Below are positions 18,017 through 26,601 of a DNA stretch of 64,000 nt, in pieces. The stretch lies in assembly GCF_002207865.1 (NCBI RefSeq), contig NZ_BDQM01000016.1, positions 18,792-82,791 on the forward strand. The letters run 5' to 3'. The notes beneath the pieces are model-generated. The model searched no databases. It was not told the DNA's origin and saw nothing but the letters and a program-made list of their open reading frames with translations. Position numbers and translations under genes: made by a program. Origin of the DNA: Colwellia marinimaniae. Its GTDB lineage: Bacteria; Pseudomonadota; Gammaproteobacteria; Enterobacterales; Alteromonadaceae. Position 1 is the stretch's first letter. Every line of letters begins with the position of its first letter.

Positions 18017-18991
18017 ATGGCCACGGCAAGAAAACAACAAATAAGCTTAGTTGACACGCCTTATTATCATTGTGTATCTCGTTGTGTTCGGCGGGCATAT
18101 CTGTGTGGTGAAGATAAACACACCGGGCAAAGTTATGAACATCGACGTGCTTGGGTCGCCGATAAATTACAGGAGTTAAGTGACGTTTTTGCTATTGATG
18201 TCTGTGCTTATGCGGTCATGAGTAATCATACCCATTTGGTATTATTTATTGATGAGCAGCAAGCTAAGTCATGGACAATGCATGAAGTGATTAGCCGTTG
18301 GCATCGGTTATTTAAAGGGACCTTGCTAACGCAACAATATTTACGGGGTGAGCCACTCATTGACACGCTACAACAGGTTGTAAACGAAACCGCCAAGGTT
18401 TATCGTCAGCGCCTGATGGATATCAGTTGGTTTATGCGTATTTTAAATGAAACCATTGCTAAACAAGCCAATCTTGAAGATGGGTGTACCGGCAGGTTTT
18501 GGGAAGGACGTTTTAAATCTCAAGCCTTGCTTGATGAAGCCGCGTTAATAGCCTGTATGGCTTATGTTGATTTAAATCCAATTAGAGCTAAGAGTGCTAA
18601 AACCCCAGAAACATCGAACTACACCAGTATTCAACGACGGATAAAAGCCGCGATTAAAGGGCAACAAGCCCAACAACTACTGCCCTTTATTGGCAATCCA
18701 AGAAAGAACATGCCTACAGGTTTACCGTTTGAATTAAGTGACTATATACAATTACTTGATGTAACAGGTCGCTGTATTCGAGCCGATAAACGCGGTTATA
18801 TTGACAAAGCCCAACCTGAAATATTAACCCGCTTAGGCATTAGTACCCAAAACTGGTTAGTATTAACTACACAATTTAGACAATGTTTTCATGGTGCCGT
18901 GGGAAGGACACAAGCACTAACGGATTTTTGTCAGCATCAACATTTAAAGAAACGCGCTACGGTGTCAATTTGCCAAAAGTTACTTGCTTAA
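18017..18991 (+). CDS. REP-associated tyrosine transposase-like protein (Y1_Tnp/RAYT)
   Basis: A 324-residue HUH-superfamily protein. It starts with SLVDTPYYHCVSRCVRRAYLCGED and has the metal-binding HUH motif HTH within SNHTHLVLF. The conserved YVDLNPIRA segment is typical of RAYT/Y1 proteins. The expected chemistry is single-strand DNA nicking and joining through a tyrosine. ATG at 18017 has a GAGAG site 6 nt upstream; a TTG at 18005 is less likely. Inverted repeats at 17861-17952 and 19171-19200 bracket it, and the whole unit lies between two attC-like sites. The gene looks intact. Confidence 0.85.
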   Translation: MATARKQQISLVDTPYYHCVSRCVRRAYLCGEDKHTGQSYEHRRAWVADKLQELSDVFAIDVCAYAVMSNHTHLVLFIDEQQAKSWTMHEVISRWHRLFKGTLLTQQYLRGEPLIDTLQQVVNETAKVYRQRLMDISWFMRILNETIAKQANLEDGCTGRFWEGRFKSQALLDEAALIACMAYVDLNPIRAKSAKTPETSNYTSIQRRIKAAIKGQQAQQLLPFIGNPRKNMPTGLPFELSDYIQLLDVTGRCIRADKRGYIDKAQPEILTRLGISTQNWLVLTTQFRQCFHGAVGRTQALTDFCQHQHLKKRATVSICQKLLA

Positions 18992-19170
18992 TAATCCATA
19001 TAACTCATCGGGATAAATTACTCACTTAAGGCTAGTTGTGTCTTTAATTTGATGAATTCTCTGTTTTTGTCCATTGTTATTAATATTCTATTCGACACCA
19101 TAAAAATCAAAGAAAACTCTGCTCAATGTAAATAAGAAACGATGATTTATTGAACTTATGTATTAATTAT

Positions 19171-19200
19171 TTTGAGTGGGTGTCTGGTGATTTTTTTCTA
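19171..19200 (-). repeat. Inverted REP-like repeat at the right end of the RAYT element
   Basis: TTTGAGTGGGTGTCT (19171-19185) is the exact complement of the AGACACCCACTCAAA core on the left side. It is followed by a T-run that mirrors the A-run there. It abuts the left arm of the second attC-like site. Confidence 0.65.
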
Positions 19201-19293
19201 TAAGTTGTTCAAACGGACGAAAAACAGTTGGCTTTCGTTCGTTCCGCACTAATTTTAGCCAACTGCAATTTACCGCTTAAAACGGCGTTATCG
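19198..19293 (+). other. attC-type integron recombination site (site 2, left box degenerate)
   Basis: It shares the TTCAAACGGAC, ACAGTTGGCT and AGCCAACTGCAATTT blocks and the GCGTTAT end with site 1, in the same orientation. The arms pair over most of their length. The left outer box reads CTATAAGTTG where TATAACAAG-like sequence would be expected, so the AAC triplet is missing. That may follow from the insertion of the neighbouring repeat element. Confidence 0.72.
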
Positions 19294-19400
19294 ATACAAA
19301 AGCTAATCCAAATCAACGTTACAGATTAAAAGCTAATGTCCGTTGTGTGGTAACAGTGCTCCTTAGCCCGTTAACCAGAACATGTTCATTTTCTAGAATT

Positions 19401-19495
19401 AACTAAGACAGCCATCGTTATAGTTGCATAACCCTTTAGATTTTAGCTGCTATTTCTTAACTCATAGGCTTAAAATTAAAGTGGCTGTCTTTGTT
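19401..19495. repeat. Inverted repeat pair, possible small MITE
   Basis: AACTAAGACAGCCA (19401-19414) and, on the minus strand, AACAAAGACAGCCA (19495-19482) differ at one base in 14. The 95-bp unit carries no gene. Confidence 0.4.
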
Positions 19496-19529
19496 ATATA
19501 GTATTTGTTATATATATTTGTTATATATT
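19490..19529. repeat. Short direct repeats downstream of proA
   Basis: TTTGTTATATA occurs three times in about 40 bp immediately after the proA stop codon. Its role is unknown. Confidence 0.5.
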
Positions 19530-19531
19530 AT

Positions 19532-20788
19532 TTATGCTCGTACTTGGCCATCACCAAAAACGACGAATTTCTCTGTGGTTAATGCTTCGAGCCCCATAGG
19601 ACCGTACGCATGTAATTTACTGGTTGAGATGCCTATTTCCGAGCCTAAACCTAATTGATTACCATCTGAAAAACGTGAAGAGGCATTGACCATCACTACC
19701 GAGGAATTTATTTGGCGAATAAATGCTTGGCTACGCGAAATATCTTGGCTGATAATTACTTCAGTATGATCAGAGGTAAACTCATGGATGTGGCTAATGG
19801 CCTTATCAAAACTACGGACCACCTTAACGGCGATTTCTTGCGCTAAATACTCGGCTTGATAATCTTCTTCGGTTGCTAATTCAGCATGAGCAAAATAACC
19901 AATACTATTTTTACAGGCATGTATTTTCACTTGTGCCGCCTCTTCAAGTGCCTTAGCCGCTAATGGCAAAAAGTCGGCACTGATATCTCCATGTACTAAG
20001 ACCGTTTCAAAGGCATTACAAGCACTGGGCTTTTGTGTTTTACCGTTCACTAAAATATTAACTGCTTTCGTTAAATCGGCATATTTATCTATGTATAAGT
20101 GGCAAACGCCCTTAAAGTGCTGAATCACTGGGATACGACTATTTTCACTGACATAGCGGATAAGACTTTCGCCGCCACGTGGAATGACTAGATCTATGGT
20201 GTCGCTTTGTTTTAACAATTGCTCAATAACACTACGACTGGTATCCGGTACCACACTGACAATATTTTCATCGACATCATGAGCAATTAATACCTGATGC
20301 AAACAGTGAGCAATTGCTAAGTTGGAGTGAATTGCCTCTGAGCCACCTCGTAAAATCACCGCATTACCCGACTTTATACATAAAGCGGCAGCTTCGGCGG
20401 TAACATTGGGCCGTGCTTCGTAAATCATGGCAATAACACCAAGAGGGATACGCATTTTACCGACTTGAATACCGTTCGGGCGTAATGAGAGCTTATCAAT
20501 ACCACCGATAGGATCGGCTAAGGCAACAATTTCACGTATAGCGGCAGCAATTTCTTTAATGCCTTGCGCTGTTAATACCAGTCGATCAAGCATGGCTGCT
20601 GATAAACCTTTCTCTTTACCGGCGGCAATATCTTTACTATTTTCTTTAATAATAATGTCGCTATTATTTTCAATAGCCGTGGCCAGGGCATTTAACAAGG
20701 TGTTTTTTTTACTGCTGTTAAGTTGTGCCGCAACTCTGCTGGCTATTTTAGCCTTGTGTGCCATGGTGGCGATATTAAAGTCGGTCAT
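19532..20788 (-). CDS. proA: Gamma-glutamyl phosphate reductase
   Basis: Reduces gamma-glutamyl phosphate to glutamate semialdehyde with NADPH, the second step of proline synthesis. It is an aldehyde-dehydrogenase-fold protein of 418 aa. It has LRPNGIQVGKMRIPLGVIAMIYEARPNVT, and the catalytic cysteine lies in KTQKPSACNAFETVLVH. The C-terminal GLGSEIGISTSKLHAYGPMGLEALTT is diagnostic. It lies downstream of proB on the same strand, 79 nt apart, the standard proBA operon order. Confidence 0.96.
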   Translation of the reverse strand: MTDFNIATMAHKAKIASRVAAQLNSSKKNTLLNALATAIENNSDIIIKENSKDIAAGKEKGLSAAMLDRLVLTAQGIKEIAAAIREIVALADPIGGIDKLSLRPNGIQVGKMRIPLGVIAMIYEARPNVTAEAAALCIKSGNAVILRGGSEAIHSNLAIAHCLHQVLIAHDVDENIVSVVPDTSRSVIEQLLKQSDTIDLVIPRGGESLIRYVSENSRIPVIQHFKGVCHLYIDKYADLTKAVNILVNGKTQKPSACNAFETVLVHGDISADFLPLAAKALEEAAQVKIHACKNSIGYFAHAELATEEDYQAEYLAQEIAVKVVRSFDKAISHIHEFTSDHTEVIISQDISRSQAFIRQINSSVVMVNASSRFSDGNQLGLGSEIGISTSKLHAYGPMGLEALTTEKFVVFGDGQVRA

Positions 20789-20867
20789 CTTGCTACTCTT
20801 TCGAAAAGTTGTTTTAAGTATTTATGGGTAATTATAAAGTGGCTTATAAGGCTCTTTACCATGCTCT

Positions 20868-21965
20868 TTATAAAATAACCATATCATCGCGGTGTACTAC
20901 TACATCACCTTGGTCATGGCCTAAAATAGTGCTGATATCGTTACTATGTTTACCCATAATTCGTTTTAAATCATGATAGCTATATAACGAAATACCTTTC
21001 GCGATTACGGCATTATTTTGTGCATCAATAAGCTCGACCGCATCGCCGGCTTTGAATTCTTTTGTTACCGATTTTATGCCAGCAGGTAATAGAGAGGCGC
21101 CTTTATTAACTAAGGCATTAACGGCGCCTGGGTCTAGGCTAATGATACCTTGGCTTTTTAAGGTATGTTTGAGCCAGTGTTTTTTTGCGCGAATAATATC
21201 TTTATCTGCGGCAAAACGAGTACCTGGATTAACTTTAGCTAACAGAGAGCTAAATACCTCACTTTTGGTACCGTTGATAATATAGGTATTGATGCCGTGT
21301 TCAACCGCTTTTTCTGCGGCTTGGATTTTGGTTTTCATACCACCAGTCGCCAAATGATTACGACTGGTGCCGGCCATGGCATAAATTTCATCAGTAATCT
21401 TATCAATATTAGGAATTAATACCGCATCATCATGGATTTTTGGGTCTTTGGTAAAAACGCCATCTATATCACTTAAGATGAATAAACTGTCGGCTTCACA
21501 TACCTGAGCAACTAAAGCCGCAAGGTTGTCATTATCGCCTATGGTAAGATCTTTAGTGGTGACGGTGTCATTTTCATTAACGATAGGCAGTATACCGTTG
21601 GCCAATTGAATTTTAATGGTTTCTTGGATGCTGACAAAACGTTTTCTATCGGTTAAATCTTCTTGGGTGACCAGTATCTGGCTACAAGGGCTATCAAAAA
21701 ATCGCTGCCAATTAGCCATCATTTGCATCTGACCAACACTTGCCATGGCCTTTTTAGTGGCGACAGAGAGCTTTGGTGAACCATGATGAATAAGAGCACG
21801 GCCAGCTGCGACACCGCCAGAGGAAACTAAAATGATCTCTTTACCTTGTTGTTGGCATTTAGTAATAAATTGCGCAATTGCTAAGATATATTGGCCACTA
21901 CAACCATCGCTAGTGGGTGCAACTAAGGCACTACCAACCTTGATTACGGCTCTATGAAAGTTCAT
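20868..21965 (-). CDS. proB: Glutamate 5-kinase
   Basis: Phosphorylates glutamate with ATP, the committed and proline-inhibited step of proline synthesis. The amino-acid-kinase domain covers about residues 1-255, with VIKVGSALV at the start, VSSGGVAAG, and the NENDTV and IGDNDNLAALVA motifs. The C-terminal part (about 275-355) is a PUA domain, as in the full-length E. coli form. Length 365 aa is normal. It is the first gene of a proBA operon; no attenuator or operator is visible upstream. Confidence 0.96.
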   Translation of the reverse strand: MNFHRAVIKVGSALVAPTSDGCSGQYILAIAQFITKCQQQGKEIILVSSGGVAAGRALIHHGSPKLSVATKKAMASVGQMQMMANWQRFFDSPCSQILVTQEDLTDRKRFVSIQETIKIQLANGILPIVNENDTVTTKDLTIGDNDNLAALVAQVCEADSLFILSDIDGVFTKDPKIHDDAVLIPNIDKITDEIYAMAGTSRNHLATGGMKTKIQAAEKAVEHGINTYIINGTKSEVFSSLLAKVNPGTRFAADKDIIRAKKHWLKHTLKSQGIISLDPGAVNALVNKGASLLPAGIKSVTKEFKAGDAVELIDAQNNAVIAKGISLYSYHDLKRIMGKHSNDISTILGHDQGDVVVHRDDMVIL

Positions 21966-22219
21966 TTTATCTCCTATTTTTGTTGATTATTTGAGTATGC
22001 GATAAACTGAGTAAAAACTCAATTATTAACGGTGATTAGGTAAAGTTGCAAGTGTGAAAAGTATGTTTTTAGCTGTTTAATAACGTATATGCAGCTAAGC
22101 ATGCATTTTATCCCTTTATTTTAACTAAAAAAGTGCAAAGAAAGACCGATAAAAAAAAAGCGATCATTTTTCACCCATGCGTGATTTATACTGATAGCGT
22201 TATATTAAAATGAATTGCC

Positions 22220-22247
22220 TTAAGAAGTGAGAATAAAAAAATATAAT
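22220..22247 (+). promoter_or_regulatory. Candidate promoter for the YihG-like gene
   Basis: A consensus TATAAT (22242-22247) stands 16 bp after a weak TTAAGA -35. It lies 68 bp before the gene, inside the 349-bp divergent gap from proB (21966-22314). The rest of that gap shows nothing distinctive beyond A-rich tracts. Confidence 0.35.
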
Positions 22248-22314
22248 TTATAGCTAAATCATGATTAAATAACGTAATCCGTGTGACTTATCTATTATTA
22301 GTAATTATTAAGAT

Positions 22315-23214
22315 ATGCTAAATTTTTTACCCGCAAAATTGATCGGTTTTTTATCTTTTTCTCTCTATATATTTAATACTATATTTTGGCTCTTGCCTAT
22401 TTTAGTGTTTTCAATGTTTAAAGCATTAATACCATTGCGTTTTTCTAAACAGTTTTTTAGTTACTTACTCGACATGATGGCGAGTAATTGGGTAGCGACC
22501 AATAGTGTAATTCAAAAAGTATTCACTAAAACCACCATAGTGATAACTGGATTAGAAGAACTTAAAATTAAGGACTGGTATTTGGTGTTAGCAAACCATC
22601 AAAGCTGGGTTGATATTGTCGTTTTACAACGGGCTTTACATGGCCATATTCCATTTTTGAAATTTTTCTTAAAAAGAGAGCTTATTTACGTACCACTATT
22701 GGGCTTAGCTTGGTGGGCACTTGATTTTCCTTTTCTGAAGCGCTATAGCCAAGCTTTTTTAAAGAAGAACCCTCATTTACGTGGTAAAGATTTAGCAACG
22801 ACCAGAAAAGCCTGTGCTAAGTTTAAACACAAACCTGTTAGTGTGATGAACTTTATTGAAGGTACTCGCTTCACTGAGAATAAGCATGATAAGCAAGGTT
22901 CACCCTTTAAATATTTACTGAAACCTAAATCAGGTGGTATCTCTTTTGTATTGGATGCCATGGGCGAGCATTTAACTAAAATTGTTGATGTTACTATTTA
23001 TTACCCGGACGGCATCCCTAATTTTAGTGATTTTGTCTGCGGGGAAGTAGAAAGGGTGCATATTGAAGTACATGTTTTGGATATTCGTAGTGCCTTAGGG
23101 CATATCGACTTTTCAGATCGTAATGATAAAATTGCTTTTCAAAAGTGGTTAACTCAATTTTGGCATGAGAAAGATGCTCGTCTTGAAAAAATTAGCCAGC
23201 AGTATAACGATTAA
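22315..23214 (+). CDS. yihG: YihG-like 1-acylglycerol-3-phosphate acyltransferase family protein
   Basis: A 299-residue PlsC-family acyltransferase. One or two N-terminal membrane helices precede the catalytic NHQSWVDIVVLQ (an HX4D motif). Substrate-binding blocks follow in WALDFPFLKRYS and FIEGTRFT. The pattern GKDLATTRKACAKF matches E. coli YihG better than PlsC itself. The expected reaction is acyl transfer to lysophosphatidic acid in the inner membrane, with YihG shaping fatty-acid composition of phospholipids. A ribosome site is weak. The YbdG-like channel follows 72 nt later on the same strand. Confidence 0.85.
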   Translation: MLNFLPAKLIGFLSFSLYIFNTIFWLLPILVFSMFKALIPLRFSKQFFSYLLDMMASNWVATNSVIQKVFTKTTIVITGLEELKIKDWYLVLANHQSWVDIVVLQRALHGHIPFLKFFLKRELIYVPLLGLAWWALDFPFLKRYSQAFLKKNPHLRGKDLATTRKACAKFKHKPVSVMNFIEGTRFTENKHDKQGSPFKYLLKPKSGGISFVLDAMGEHLTKIVDVTIYYPDGIPNFSDFVCGEVERVHIEVHVLDIRSALGHIDFSDRNDKIAFQKWLTQFWHEKDARLEKISQQYND

Positions 23215-23285
23215 CTATTTAATAAAACTGAGCGCTTGCTGCCAGCGAGTCAATTCACTTAGCCAGACTATGACCGGAAACCTAT

Positions 23286-24557
23286 ATGAATGAACTGATC
23301 AGTATTTGGTTAAGTGAGCAAGGCCTTAGCGCTAAATATTTAGCCAGTGGCGCCATTAGCCTAGGCATCTGCTTAATATTTTTGCTTGCCGCGCTAAGTT
23401 ATTATCTGGCAAAACATCAAGTATTAGCGTTGATAAACAAGGTCATTATTAATAGCAAAAACACCTGGGATGACACCTTGATGGAGCATGGCGTATTGAG
23501 TCGAATGGCCTTGCTGTTGCCGTTAGTGTTAGTACTTTTTTTAACCCCACTTATTATAGACACTAGCAGTGTCGCTAGTACCTTACTTATGCTATTTAGT
23601 AAGGTATTGCTTACCTTTCAAATATCTCGTTGTATTAGCGCCTTGCTAAATGTCAGTAAAAATATATACCAAGAAAGTGCCAAACAACGTTTTTTACCGT
23701 TAAGTGCTATTATTCAAATCATCAAATTAGCCTTATATTTAGTGACTGCTATTGTCATTCTTTCGCTTATTATAAACAAGTCACCGGTTTATTTACTCAG
23801 TGGCTTAGGGGCTTTAACCGCGGTTTTATTGTTGGTTTTTCAAGATACCATTAAAGGTTTGGTGGCCAGTATTCAAATATCAGCGAACCGCATGGTGGTT
23901 GCCGGTGATTGGATTGAATTACCTAAATATGGTGCCGATGGTGATGTCATAGAAATTGGTTTAAGTACGGTTAAAATAGAGAATTTTGATAAAACCATTA
24001 CCACGGTACCAACTTACGCCTTGATTAGTGACTCTTTCAAGAACTGGCGTAATATGTATAACACTGGCGGGCGCCGTATTAAGCGCACGATTATTATTGA
24101 TATCGGCAGTATTGGTTTTTATAGCGCAGCACAAATAAATAAGCTGACTAATGCCCACTTATTACAGGGTTATCTCAGTGATAAAAAGCAAGAACTCGCG
24201 AAAAATGAGCAAGATAATAATAGTGAACAAGAGAGTAATAGTGATGAAGTTGAGCAATCGTTGCATTCACTCAATAATCGACAGCTGACTAATATCGGTA
24301 CTTTTCGTGCTTATATCACCAAGTACTTACAACAAAATAGTTGTATCCGTGATGACCTAACCTGTATGGTCAGACAGCTGGCTGCCACGGAAACTGGACT
24401 ACCTTTAGAAATATACTGTTTTGCTAATACCACAAATTGGCCTGAATATGAGGCTATCCAAGCCGATATTTTTGATCATCTTTTTGCCATTGCACCACAG
24501 TTTGATTTACGTATTTTCCAGCACCCAAGTGGTTATGATTGGCAAAAAAACGCATAA
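23286..24557 (+). CDS. ybdG: MscS-family mechanosensitive channel, YbdG type
   Basis: A 423-residue inner-membrane protein with about five N-terminal helices. The MscS pore helix and beta domain follow (LSGLGALTAVLLLVFQDTIKGLVASIQI, then GDWIELPKYGADGDVIEIGLSTVKI). The segment SDSFKNWRNMYNTGGRRIKRTI and the end QADIFDHLFAI closely match E. coli YbdG/MscM. An acidic, glutamine/asparagine-rich insert occurs at about residues 295-325. The protein should relieve mild osmotic stress. It is the second gene of a likely three-gene run with the DUF962 gene 26 nt downstream. Confidence 0.9.
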   Translation: MNELISIWLSEQGLSAKYLASGAISLGICLIFLLAALSYYLAKHQVLALINKVIINSKNTWDDTLMEHGVLSRMALLLPLVLVLFLTPLIIDTSSVASTLLMLFSKVLLTFQISRCISALLNVSKNIYQESAKQRFLPLSAIIQIIKLALYLVTAIVILSLIINKSPVYLLSGLGALTAVLLLVFQDTIKGLVASIQISANRMVVAGDWIELPKYGADGDVIEIGLSTVKIENFDKTITTVPTYALISDSFKNWRNMYNTGGRRIKRTIIIDIGSIGFYSAAQINKLTNAHLLQGYLSDKKQELAKNEQDNNSEQESNSDEVEQSLHSLNNRQLTNIGTFRAYITKYLQQNSCIRDDLTCMVRQLAATETGLPLEIYCFANTTNWPEYEAIQADIFDHLFAIAPQFDLRIFQHPSGYDWQKNA

Positions 24558-24583
24558 AATAATTCATACAATTAGAGTGAAAG

Positions 24584-25126
24584 ATGAAATCAATAGAAGA
24601 GCAATTAGCACGATATAAAAGCGTGCATTTAAATAAAAAAAATATTAACACCCATTTTATTGGTGTACCTTTAATTGTGTTGGCAGTCACCTTGATGCTG
24701 GATACCATTCGCTTTGAAATAAGTATCAATGATATCTTGAGTATGCCGTTCACCCTACACCTTACTTTAGCTATGGTGATTTTTGCGGTAATAGCAATTT
24801 ACTATCTGGCTTTACACCGTTTTTTAGCCTTGGGCATGTTGCTGTATATTTTAGTTAACTTAGCTATCGCGCAATTATTTAGTGGCGTTGAGGGGGTGTT
24901 TTATATTGCCATTGGCTTGTTTGTTGTTGGTTGGCTTATTCAATTTTTGGGTCATCATTATGAAAAAGCGAAACCGGCTTTTATGGATGACTTGAGCCAG
25001 ATTGTTATTGGACCATTATTTTTAATGGCTGAAGTGTATTTTATGCTTGGTTTAGAGCCAGTATTAAAAGCAAATATTACTTCATTAGCGATTGAAAAGC
25101 GTAAAGCCTTAGCAAAAGCGCGCTAA
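24584..25126 (+). CDS. DUF962 / Mpo1-like membrane protein
   Basis: A 180-residue protein with an N-terminal YKSVHLNKKNINTHFIGVPL motif and four membrane helices, then WLIQFLGHHYEKAKPAF. The NxxTH and GHxxxEKxxPA histidines are the conserved metal-binding pattern of the DUF962/Mpo1 family. Yeast Mpo1 is an iron-dependent dioxygenase acting on 2-hydroxy fatty acids; bacterial members are uncharacterised. It follows the channel gene by 26 nt and is probably co-transcribed. A role in lipid oxidation is inferred from the family only. Confidence 0.82.
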   Translation: MKSIEEQLARYKSVHLNKKNINTHFIGVPLIVLAVTLMLDTIRFEISINDILSMPFTLHLTLAMVIFAVIAIYYLALHRFLALGMLLYILVNLAIAQLFSGVEGVFYIAIGLFVVGWLIQFLGHHYEKAKPAFMDDLSQIVIGPLFLMAEVYFMLGLEPVLKANITSLAIEKRKALAKAR

Positions 25127-25187
25127 GTAACGTCCGTTAAACTAGCTATCAAAAATGATATGGCTATAAACTTTATAGCCATAAACC

Positions 25188-26045
25188 TTACCGCTGTCTA
25201 ATCACCCCTTCTTGCATGGTTGACGCGACTAACTCACCCTGACGGTTATATATCTGTCCTCGAACCAGTCCTCGGCCATTACTCGCTGACGGACTGTCCA
25301 TACAATAAAGTAACCAATCATCGAAGCGAAATGGACGATGGAACCACATAGCGTGATCTATGGTGGCTATTTGGAAGTTTGGCTGCCAATGACTTGCCCC
25401 ATGAGGCAATAGCGCAGTCGGTAAAAAGTGAAAATCTGAGGTGTAAGCCAACATATAAGTATGTATGCCTCGATCATTCGGTAAATCGCCGTTGGCTTTG
25501 ATCCACATTTGGCTGGCCGAATTGGTTGGCTTTGGTTGTAACCAGTTATATTGTTGCACGGGACGAACATCGATAGGCTTTTCGGCTAAAAATTTTTCGC
25601 GCAGTGACTCAGGGATATACTGCTGATTCGCTTTTATATAATCGGTAAATGATGACAGTTCTTCAGGAGGGGTAACCTTTGGCATGGTATCTTGATGGTC
25701 AAAGCCCGTTTCAGTATGTTGAAAAGAGGCGGTCATATAAAAGATGGTTTTACCATTTTGTACCGCTTGCACACGACGGGTGCTAAAACTAGCGCCGTCA
25801 CGAATGACTTCTACTTGATAAACAACCGGCATACTTGCATCGCCTGGGCGTAAAAAATATGAATGCAGCGAATGAACAAAGCGATTAGCGGCAATGGTCT
25901 CTTGAGCGGCAGAAAGGGCTTGACCCATTACTTGACCACCGAAGAGTGCCTTATAGCCTAAATCTTGACTTTGTCCGCGATAGATACCTTGCTCAATTAC
26001 TTCTAATTTTAATAACGCCGATAATTCGTCTAGTACACGTGACAT
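25188..26045 (-). CDS. tesB: Acyl-CoA thioesterase II
   Basis: A 285-residue double hot-dog thioesterase. It contains GQDLGYKALFGGQVMGQALSAA near the start, HSLHSYFLRPGD, and the second-domain DHAMWFHRPFRFDDWLLY with the catalytic aspartate region. It ends STMQEGVIRQR, the usual TesB terminus. It hydrolyses medium- and long-chain acyl-CoAs in the cytoplasm. It is transcribed alone, convergent with the DUF962 gene. Length matches E. coli TesB (286 aa). Confidence 0.94.
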   Translation of the reverse strand: MSRVLDELSALLKLEVIEQGIYRGQSQDLGYKALFGGQVMGQALSAAQETIAANRFVHSLHSYFLRPGDASMPVVYQVEVIRDGASFSTRRVQAVQNGKTIFYMTASFQHTETGFDHQDTMPKVTPPEELSSFTDYIKANQQYIPESLREKFLAEKPIDVRPVQQYNWLQPKPTNSASQMWIKANGDLPNDRGIHTYMLAYTSDFHFLPTALLPHGASHWQPNFQIATIDHAMWFHRPFRFDDWLLYCMDSPSASNGRGLVRGQIYNRQGELVASTMQEGVIRQR

Positions 26046-26219
26046 TTTTTTACCTTACATTTCAAAGGCTATTTGCCTAAATAGCAATTTATTTAAGGTA
26101 TCTAGTGTAATCATTATTGATGTTACATGCAAAGTAGGTTAAGTTTTGTGCAAAATAATAATAATAATACAAATAACAGAATTTTAATTAAATCATAATT
26201 GGACTGGGAAGAGGTAATT

Positions 26220-26477
26220 ATGGCTGTAGCAATGCGAAGAGAAAATTTGTTGGAACGTCGGCAAAACATGCCGAGTGATGCAGATGATCTCTGGGAAGAA
26301 TTAACTCTGGCACAAAAATTTTCGGCCAGCAGCTTAACGCAATTTGGTTATCAACTTAACTTTATTAGAGATTTTCATGATAAGCATATTGCCGTGTTAA
26401 GCTGTAATGACAATATTGCGATTATCTCTAAAGGGGGAGAAATCAATACTCACCCTAATATCCAAATTCGTCATTAA
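26220..26477 (+). CDS. Small conserved protein of unknown function
   Basis: An 85-residue soluble protein: MAVAMRRENLLERRQNM, then DLWEELTLAQKFSASSLTQFGY, then two beta strands, ending ISKGGEINTHPNIQIRH. ATG at 26220 is preferred over an in-frame TTG at 26199 because AAGAGG lies 5 nt before it. I recall similar short proteins in related marine gammaproteobacteria but no function. It is monocistronic and ends at a strong terminator. Confidence 0.7.
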   Translation: MAVAMRRENLLERRQNMPSDADDLWEELTLAQKFSASSLTQFGYQLNFIRDFHDKHIAVLSCNDNIAIISKGGEINTHPNIQIRH

Positions 26478-26490
26478 GCTAGCGAGACAG

Positions 26491-26517
26491 AAAAAAGCGC
26501 CTATTGGCGCTTTTTTT
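26491..26517 (+). terminator. Rho-independent terminator
   Basis: AAAAAGCGCC / GGCGCTTTTT stem with loop TATT (26492-26515) and extra T at the end, after the 85-residue gene. Confidence 0.88.
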
Positions 26518-26601
26518 GTGTCTTTTTTCTACTTTTTAAGGTTTTTCGGCGTTTAATAACGTAAAATAGTCGGCATTATTGGTAAATAAGTAATTGTATC
26601 T

